From positions 1-64,000 of the forward strand of contig JAOTOL010001451.1 of NCBI GenBank assembly GCA_034440575.1: a stretch of DNA of 64,000 bases, written 5' to 3'. Shown piece after piece: positions 57,640 to 64,000 of the stretch (positions are counted from its first letter, which is position 1; each line of letters opens with the position of its first letter). The DNA is from Imbricaverruca yamaguchii (lineage: Eukaryota > Arthropoda > Thecostraca > Neoverrucidae). Both the position numbers and the translations under genes were made by a program. The notes under the pieces are model-generated. The model had not been told where the DNA came from, searched no databases, and saw only the letters and a list, made by a program, of their open reading frames with translations.

Positions 57640-58705
57640 CCACCTACGACATGGTGTTCTCGCGACCAACTCTAGCGCTCTTTCGCAGTGGCGGAAATGT
57701 GACACAGCTTTGCCGTTCTGTGCCAGAATTCGCGCCCTCCTTGAGGGGGGAGGGGTTGTAAGAGTCCGTCGGGTGATGCGTGTACAAAAACCTGCCGTAC
57801 TGCCATGGACTTTCGCCTACCCTGTAGTTGACTTAACGCTGACGGGACTGCGCAACGATGATGTAGCATCTGGCGTGTTGCGCATGACATCCATGGAGCA
57901 CTTGGATGCATATCAAGGATATGCAGGAATATTCGCTGATAGATCTAATAACAGCACTGGAGCAGGATATGCTTTCGTGTGTGTACCTCCGCTATACCTT
58001 TTACCCTACCTGTGTATGCTTGAGTGTATATCTGTGAGCTGACAGCAATATGTGAAGCGCTTTATTTCATCGAGGTATCACAAGATGTTTCATATGTCAT
58101 ACTGTATGTCATACTGTTGTCATACTGTATGTCATTCTTTTGGTAACTTTTTGGCACTTAACACATTTTATCCTACATATACTCTACTGATTGACATTTT
58201 GACGCATCTCACTACTCTAGAATACGACGGGGAAAAACGTTTTTATGATGGGTACCGAACCATGTCGGAATTCATGGAAATGAGCCAGCCGATTCCGCAG
58301 CGAAATGGGCAGCTCAGAGACCCTCAAAACCCATAATCTCACTTCCAGCCAGAGACCACATCTCTAGAGTCTCATCGTACGTGAATGCTAAGTGGCAGGG
58401 GAGTTGAGAAACGCAGTCCAACAATAATCTGCGCTCAATGAAACCACACCTTGGAGACTGGCCATCAAGCTATCTCAGATCCAGGAGTGACGAGGAAACT
58501 CTATGTATGTAGACTGCGAATCTGCCACTACCACTCATCATTACCTCCTCTGAGGGAAAAAGAGAGACCCAAGTGTCCCCTCCCACAGTCTGGATGCTCT
58601 CACGGTGCGACGTGTGCTTTCTCGTGCCAACACTTCCCAAGGGAGCGAAGGTTGTTCTACGGAAACAGGATTAGGCATCTGACATTTCGCGACATGCTAG
58701 TGTAA
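57640..58705 (+). pseudogene. LINE 3' end with RNase H and C-terminal zinc region, decayed
   Basis: Within 57590-58042 the frame encodes EHLDAYQGYAGIFADRSNNS and TGAGYAFVCVPPL, matching the first RNase H block (normally Y-T-D-G-S, here F-A-D-R-S) and the following beta strand. Further down (about 58450-58705) CRLRICHYHSSLPPLREKER, PKCPLPQSGCSHGATC and HFPRERRLFYGN match the 'RLRIGHTxLTH...PPxCxxC...VxHxLxxCP.....R' tail typical of I-, Jockey- or R1-like LINEs that carry RNase H. Stops and frame changes between the blocks show it is dead. Unlike the CR1 copy, this family carries RNase H. Confidence 0.65.
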
Positions 58706-59299
58706 GGAGGCTCACATTCTTTCGGCACGAAATTTTCGATATCTTCCCAACCGATCAGGCCGCAAGACGTCCGGTCAGATCCCGGTCACCAGCTCCCTGC
58801 CTTCTCGTTGCATGCTTTGAAGCCCGGCCGAACCCGACGTGTTCAGATCAGGGGTGGCCGCGGGAATATATGGAACAGCAACAGGTGCGTGTCTGAACAA
58901 ACAGGAGGCCCGGCGGACCGTGTGACAGATCAGCGACCACCAGTGGAAATTCCCACCCCCAGCAGAACGCCATGAGGGTCCAGGCGTCATCAAAAGCACA
59001 TGGCCAATGAAAAAAAAACATGCACCCCGCCAGTCAAAATCCAACACTTTTACTCCGATGCCCTGGGAGTGGTCAGAAACTAGAGGGGGGGGCCAGAGGA
59101 AGGTCAAGAAAAAAAACGAGCAGACTGACAGGGGACACACCCAGACAAGCGGACGGACCGGAGACTCAGGAAGGACCCACCCAGAGCAAGACAATCACAA
59201 AGAAAGAGAGCGAATCCCTTAATAAGTTCAATCATTTCAGTTAAGTCGGGTTTGGTAGGGATTATCTTTCACACACCCTGACCATCCAGGAAACACACC
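58706..59299. other. No recognisable gene
   Basis: Unique-looking, moderately GC-rich; the 139-codon minus-strand frame at 58775-59194 shows no domain. Confidence 0.4.
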
Positions 59300-59640
59300 C
59301 CGCACAACTCTCACACCAGCTCAAACACCCCACTCCACCAAACCACCGCACCCACACACGCCACTCCGACACCCCACGCCTCCCCACACCCCCATACACC
59401 CCACATCTCCCCACACCCCACATCTCCCCATACCCCCATACACCCCACATCTCCCCACACCCCCATACACCCCAAATCTCCCTCACACCCCATACCTCCC
59501 CACATCCCCATACACCCCACATATCCCCACACCCCACACCTCCCACACCCCCATACACCCCACATCTCCCCACACCCCACACCCCCATACACCCCAAATC
59601 TCCCCACACCCACGCCTCCCCACACCCCCATACACCCCTC
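59300..59640. repeat. C-rich minisatellite, about 12 irregular units
   Basis: Phrases CCCCATACACCCCACATCTC and CCCCACACCCCACATCTCCC alternate in units of about 14 and 28 bases. The plus strand is almost free of G. The Gly/Trp/Val/Cys-rich minus-strand frames are derived from it. Confidence 0.92.
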
Positions 59641-61440
59641 CGTCGCCGACGGCAGAGCCGCCACCCTTACACTAGCAGATGACTCGGAAAGCATTCACCC
59701 CGGTAACATTCAGGTACCTAAGAGTGATTGGATTTCAGACCATATACTCACCTCAATAACACTCCACAGGATTTTGGCACGCTAAATAAACGTTGTGGGT
59801 GCCAGATGATCACATTTTTCGTCGAAGTTCCCCCAAATCCAAATAGCTATCTTCCTATGCCATGCAGTACACTTGACGCGATTTGTTTTTGTTGGAGGAG
59901 GAGGGAGAGGAAGTATGGCACCTTTGTTAAGTTGAGTCACACACAGCCCATCACTCCCAGGTGTACCGCAGTCCGTGCGCAATGTCGGTGAGCCGCCTGC
60001 GTGGATCAGAGGAGCCAAACGTCAAAACATAACCAGACCACCCTAATGCAGACAGTGGATAGTCCAGACGACTCATTTGGAATGGGAAAGCGTTTGGCCC
60101 TAAAACGCTTTTTCCTTTCCTAGAAGGCCTCGTTTCACCGTTCCCACAAATCCTCTGTTTTGGATGCACTGGGGCCCAGGAGTGTTTTGTAGCTCAATAC
60201 ACGGTTGTGCTGAGATCTATGGAAATTTCACAAAACTGCCATTATGTGGCTTAGACGCCATCGCCTTTTCTTTGGGAGAGCGCTGCAGCTACATAATTTT
60301 CCCCATCCCCATCTGTGTAAGCCGGTGGGTACAGAGGCGGCTGTCCCTGTGCTACCCAGGGAGAGTATGTGCCCTGGCACTATGCGTGTTGACACAGGTT
60401 GGCGGATATATATAATCCTGAATCAAGGCACACATGGACAAGTATTACTGCCGGCCATGTCCACCATTCTAAGCGTGTCAACCGCCATATGAACTCCGAT
60501 TGGTTATCACAATCCGCGCTCATTCCAGGGTCCGCTCTAACCTACACCCTGCACGGTGCTTATTCGTGGTGTCAACAGCAGCCAACGGTGCATACTTACC
60601 ACATCTCCCTAAGTCCAAAGCCCATTCCTCTTCCACTCTGGTATCACACAAACATGTGTGGTGTTTTCCCCGTGTGTAGGCTGGAAGCGCTCCAATTTGG
60701 CAGGAACGCACGGTTACCGCCTAAATTGAGCTTGGCTATATACCTCCGGGTTTTCCAAGCAGCCTGGATGGGCGCAAAATGACCAACGCAGTCGACGCGC
60801 CCTAAAGAACAAATTCCACCACCGCCACCACCAACAAGCAACTTGGCCTCTTCTCTGCAAGCTTTCCAAGCAGTTAATTTGCACGTTACATGCAAAAACA
60901 AGGCTGAGCCCGGATGGCCCCGGCAAACTGTGGGCGGCTGGGCTTCCGCTCCTCCTCCGAATGGCCGGTGGCCAGCGGAGCGCGTCCTCTCCCACTAACG
61001 GTCCAGCTTCGGCGGAATCAGGCGGACATATAGAGGCAGAGATGTTGGTCACCGACCTAGTGCACTGTTCGGTGTAGTGCTTGTGCGTCCCACGTGTACC
61101 TTGTGTCAGTGCCTTGGTTTACAGTGCTGCGCTTCCAAACTTTTACATTTTGCTTTTTGTTTGTGTGCAATTTGCTTTTTCCTTTCGTTTAATCGCCGGA
61201 TGCCACAGAAGCCGGCCTCAAGCAATTGCTCAAGCATAGTTCTAGCAAGTCTCTTGCCTTGGCTCAGGGACAACACAAATCACTCGTGCACCAAGGTAGC
61301 TTTATGCGGCATATGTAGGGGCAGAAATATACGTATGCTGGTGGTGTCTTACGCGGCATATGCAGCGAACGTAATTTGTGTGGCTCGCATGCCGTCAACA
61401 CGCCTACGCAGCCGAAGTGCATCCCTTGTGCGACCGCTGT
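59641..61440. other. No gene; one retroposed-tail-like copy at 60786
   Basis: GCAGTCGACGCGCCCTAAAG at 60789-60808 resembles the GGGCGC repeat family in plus orientation. A 212-codon frame from 61077 is open, begins MLVRPTCTLCQCLGLQ, is Cys-rich, and has no recognised domain; it includes the hairpins below and so is probably not a gene. Confidence 0.35.
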
Positions 61441-61485
61441 GCGTTATGCAGCAGACTGTATACCGCACAGTCTGCTGTATAACGC
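61441..61485. repeat. 19-bp near-perfect hairpin
   Basis: GCGTTATGCAGCAGACTGT (61441-61459) pairs with ACAGTCTGCTGTATAACGC (61467-61485) with one mismatch (a G-T wobble in RNA) and a 7-base loop. Confidence 0.9.
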
Positions 61486-61493
61486 ACTGCGGC

Positions 61494-61521
61494 GACAGGT
61501 GCACCCGTTGGTGCACCTGTC
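61494..61521. repeat. 12-bp perfect hairpin
   Basis: GACAGGTGCACC, CGTT loop, GGTGCACCTGTC. Only eight bases separate it from the preceding hairpin, giving two stem-loops in tandem. Confidence 0.9.
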
Positions 61522-62534
61522 CCCCTCCCCAGGGTATGTGTGTGGCAATGTCGTCATCGATCCTTACGTCGTCGCGTGGTCAGCTGTACGGCGGCATATG
61601 CGTCATAGACACTGCTACCGCGCTCATGCAGGACACGTGTCATAACTACATGCCCGCATGGCTACATTGCTGCATCGGTGGGTACGAGAACACTGCTGGA
61701 TGTTTTGCATTGTGATGTTGTAAATGCAGCAGTTGGTGCAGATACCGGTATTCTCGCACGCGCCGAACCCATCAGACATCAGCTCAACCATTCTCCAGAC
61801 AAACCTTCACTGACACTGGAAGATACTTTAAAAACACAGACACTCAATTACAGCCTGGAAAATGAACTTTGTTCCAACGATCATTTGGTCCTGGTGCACA
61901 CTATCCCATGAGGAACCACCTCCCCTACCATTGCCCCAGACATCCCGCAACGAAATTTTTCCAATCCTCTTTAGGTGCAAAAGTACTCAGCTGATCGGCT
62001 GCCCGTCCCATCCTCTGTACTACGCACACGTTTTGTTTTGCCAATTTTTTTTTGTTTCTTCTCAAATGTAGGGGCGCCATTGGCACTGCTGGCACCTGAT
62101 GGGTTGTGTTTCCGTGACATCTCGCCGAAGCCACACTTCCCGACACCGGGTGCTGACACTGACGACTAACTAACATGTCGTTGCTCTTGCAGCGCTTTCT
62201 GTTGTGCGTGCTTTTCCATGTGTTGATTACGATAATTCTTCTTGTTTTTGTTTCTTTGTTTCTTTCTTTTTTACCTCTTCTTTACCTCTGTATTCCTGAC
62301 CATGGCCGAAATATCTGAGTGCTTTCAACGATGCATGAGTATTATCTTTTTTGAAAACTTCCTCTTCGCTCTTAAATGTCGTTCTTGCAGTGAAAAGTGA
62401 ATGAATGAAACAACTTCGAGCGTTGGTGTGCTATTTACCAGCTTTAGGCGTCATTTTCGGCGCTGGACGGCCGCGGACAAGAGACGAGCTGTGGCTCTCA
62501 CATGGTCCACGCAGAAGGTCCGGAGCCACACCGT
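61522..62534. other. No recognisable gene
   Basis: Contains T-rich stretches at 62040-62060 and 62230-62280. Short frames only. CTCTTGCAGCGC near 62186 looks like a splice acceptor but has no exon support. Confidence 0.35.
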
Positions 62535-62685
62535 GACAGGAAGCTGTGGACCAATGGCAATAACGCGCCCTTAGTATCCCGCGACAGGAAAGTGTGGACA
62601 CATGACAATAACGTTCCCTTAGTATCCCTTGACAGAAAACTGCGGACCAATGGCAATAGCGCTCCCTTGGCAGCCCTTAGCATTT
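62535..62685. repeat. 48-bp tandem repeat, about 3 copies, frame-preserving
   Basis: The unit GACAGGAAGCTGTGGACCAA then TGGCAATAACGCGCCCTTAG then TATCCCGC is exactly 48 bp, so it translates as a 16-residue repeat on either strand: DRKLWTNGNNAPLVSR on the plus strand, SRDTKGALLPLVHSFL on the minus strand. Neither frame (about 112 and 61 codons) has a recognised domain or a supported start. Confidence 0.8.
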
Positions 62686-62857
62686 CATCAATCAGTAAAA
62701 CCTATGCCGGTAATTCGGAATTTCGAATAAACGTCGGTATATATGTCGGCAATGTCGCATCCAATGCGGAATCACTGTTCCATATCACTGAGGGCACGGT
62801 TACCGATATGGCGCCTGAAATGTCGATATATGGGCATTGAAAAACAATGTGGTTGAG

Positions 62858-62943
62858 CCGAAATTGGGCTGATTTGCCGAATATGATGATTCGGCAAATC
62901 TGTAATCCTTCCGAAATTGGGCTCATTTGCCGAATATGATGAA
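62858..62943. repeat. Two direct copies of a 33-bp phrase, with a hairpin
   Basis: CCGAAATTGGGCTGATTTGC (62858 onwards) and CCGAAATTGGGCTCATTTGC (62911 onwards) each continue CGAATATGATGA. Between them TTCGGCAAATC is the inverse of GATTTGCCGAA, giving a stem-loop. Confidence 0.85.
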
Positions 62944-63001
62944 CGTATTTGAAACGCAAGCGGACTATGACTTTTCCTCCTTTACACAGAGCCTTGATCC
63001 T

Positions 63002-63043
63002 TGACACATCGTGTCACCCACCTGTAGATGACACGATGTGTCA
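63002..63043. repeat. 15-bp perfect hairpin
   Basis: TGACACATCGTGTCA (63002-63016) and TGACACGATGTGTCA (63029-63043) are exact reverse complements around a 12-base loop. Confidence 0.92.
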
Positions 63044-64000
63044 GGGTTCTTTTTGCCTTCCCACTCAATTTATGCTATCTGCAACCGTTCAGCTGGCCAT
63101 CGGACTGACCCTGGCCGGCATTCGAGAGAGCAGGTCACGTGACATAGCGTCATAGCACGTAGCCAGCTGGCGGTCTCCCGGCCAGAGCCCGCTGGCCGCC
63201 ACCGACCAAGGTCCGTCTCAATCTCTCTTCTCCGAACAATAGTACACGCGCTTGAAAGAAAATATTGTCATGAACTGCAGAAAATCAAACGCAAAAGACA
63301 AGGACCACGTCTGCTTAAAGAATTGGGCCTTGAGACGCTATATCAACAACGTTGTGGCTTCAATGACGTCACGGTCGGTCCGGGTCTTCTTGCTCCGATT
63401 ACCTTATGTCGTGTGTACATGGAATTAAGCTCGCTCAGGCCTCGCCGTCGCTCGTAACCAAGAAGCAATATATAGAAAGTCATTGTTCAATTTTCCACTT
63501 GAAATTCGAAACTTGGTATCAGGACCGCATTCACCAGCTTGCTGTCTGGGCGTAAAATAAACGACAGCGTGACAAAGTTTATTTCACGACAGAAGTACAC
63601 GCTCATAGGCAAGGCTGGGATATCTCGCTATGCCAATAATCCTTATATTCAGGGCATTTTCAGATTGAATATGGAAAATGGCCACTAAGCATGGCGAGGG
63701 TGCCAAACAAAGGGGTCCGGATCACAACCCGCCCGGTATCTCCAGCCGTGATCAGAGGTAATCCACCGACCGACATCGTGATGTCTACACAAGCCGTTAC
63801 TTAAATATCTCCGCAACGGAGAGATCAGGGCGGCTTTCTGACGCCGGGTTGTGCTAACCAGGGCTTTGCATCGACTATCTGCAACGCATACCTTTCAACA
63901 GCGGAACCATAAGTCAAACTGGATTAAGCCTGACCGCAAGCAGTGCCGTTATGACTCCAAGAGGACCTTCCTTTATAACCTTAACACAGAAAATAAGGCT
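63044..64000. other. No recognisable gene to the window end
   Basis: Unique-looking sequence without repeats or convincing frames. An element or gene could begin beyond the right edge. Confidence 0.4.

Noticed and set aside
61077..61715. 212-codon Cys-rich plus-strand frame
   Set aside because: No known domain, it contains two DNA hairpins, and competing frames are open in the same region. Not supported as a gene.

Overview
This window looks like intergenic, repeat-dense nuclear DNA from an animal, most plausibly an arthropod. A chelicerate such as a tick or mite is my best guess, but the evidence is indirect: CR1/L2-like LINE remnants, a Penelope-like reverse-transcriptase remnant, a tRNA-derived SINE, TTAA-flanked piggyBac-like non-autonomous elements, and short runs of CCTAA resembling the arthropod TTAGG telomere repeat. 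I found no bacterial-type operons, no rRNA or CRISPR, and no host protein-coding gene I could recognise. Nearly all long open frames are translations of tandem arrays or decayed transposon fragments.

Layout. 1-202 is an almost perfect palindrome. 2.2-6.1 kb holds three copies of one piggyBac-like element, one of them split by a SINE. 7.1-12.9 kb and 17.0-18.8 kb are minisatellite blocks with units of about 10, 19, 32, 34, 36, 47 and 64 bp. 14.4-15.4 kb has a hAT-like MITE and a possible second SINE. 22.4-24.9 kb has TA microsatellites and Penelope-like fragments. 25.0-27.6 kb is a very regular 37-bp satellite, directly followed by a decayed CR1-type LINE (27.6-31.5 kb) with an esterase-like ORF1, an APE endonuclease and a reverse transcriptase. 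32.9-36.7 kb has three further tandem repeats and microsatellites. 38.7-40.5 kb is an antisense LINE reverse transcriptase. 44.5-45.1 kb is a TA tract plus a 43-bp array. 47.5-48.3 kb is an antisense LINE ORF1. 49.4-52.2 kb is a decayed tandem field ending in a two-phase hexanucleotide array. 52.5-53.4 kb is the longest piggyBac-like copy. 55.7-57.6 kb is a nest of elements: a LINE reverse transcriptase cut by a SINE, which is itself cut by a MITE. 57.6-58.7 kb is the RNase H end of another LINE. 59-63 kb holds minisatellites and three short perfect or near-perfect hairpins.

No functional gene system is visible. What the sequence offers is a readable history of insertions: target-site duplications can be seen for the SINE (twice), a MITE, the piggyBac-like copies and a 31-bp fragment, giving the relative order of insertion at three places. 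All family assignments rest on motifs read by eye, without database searches.
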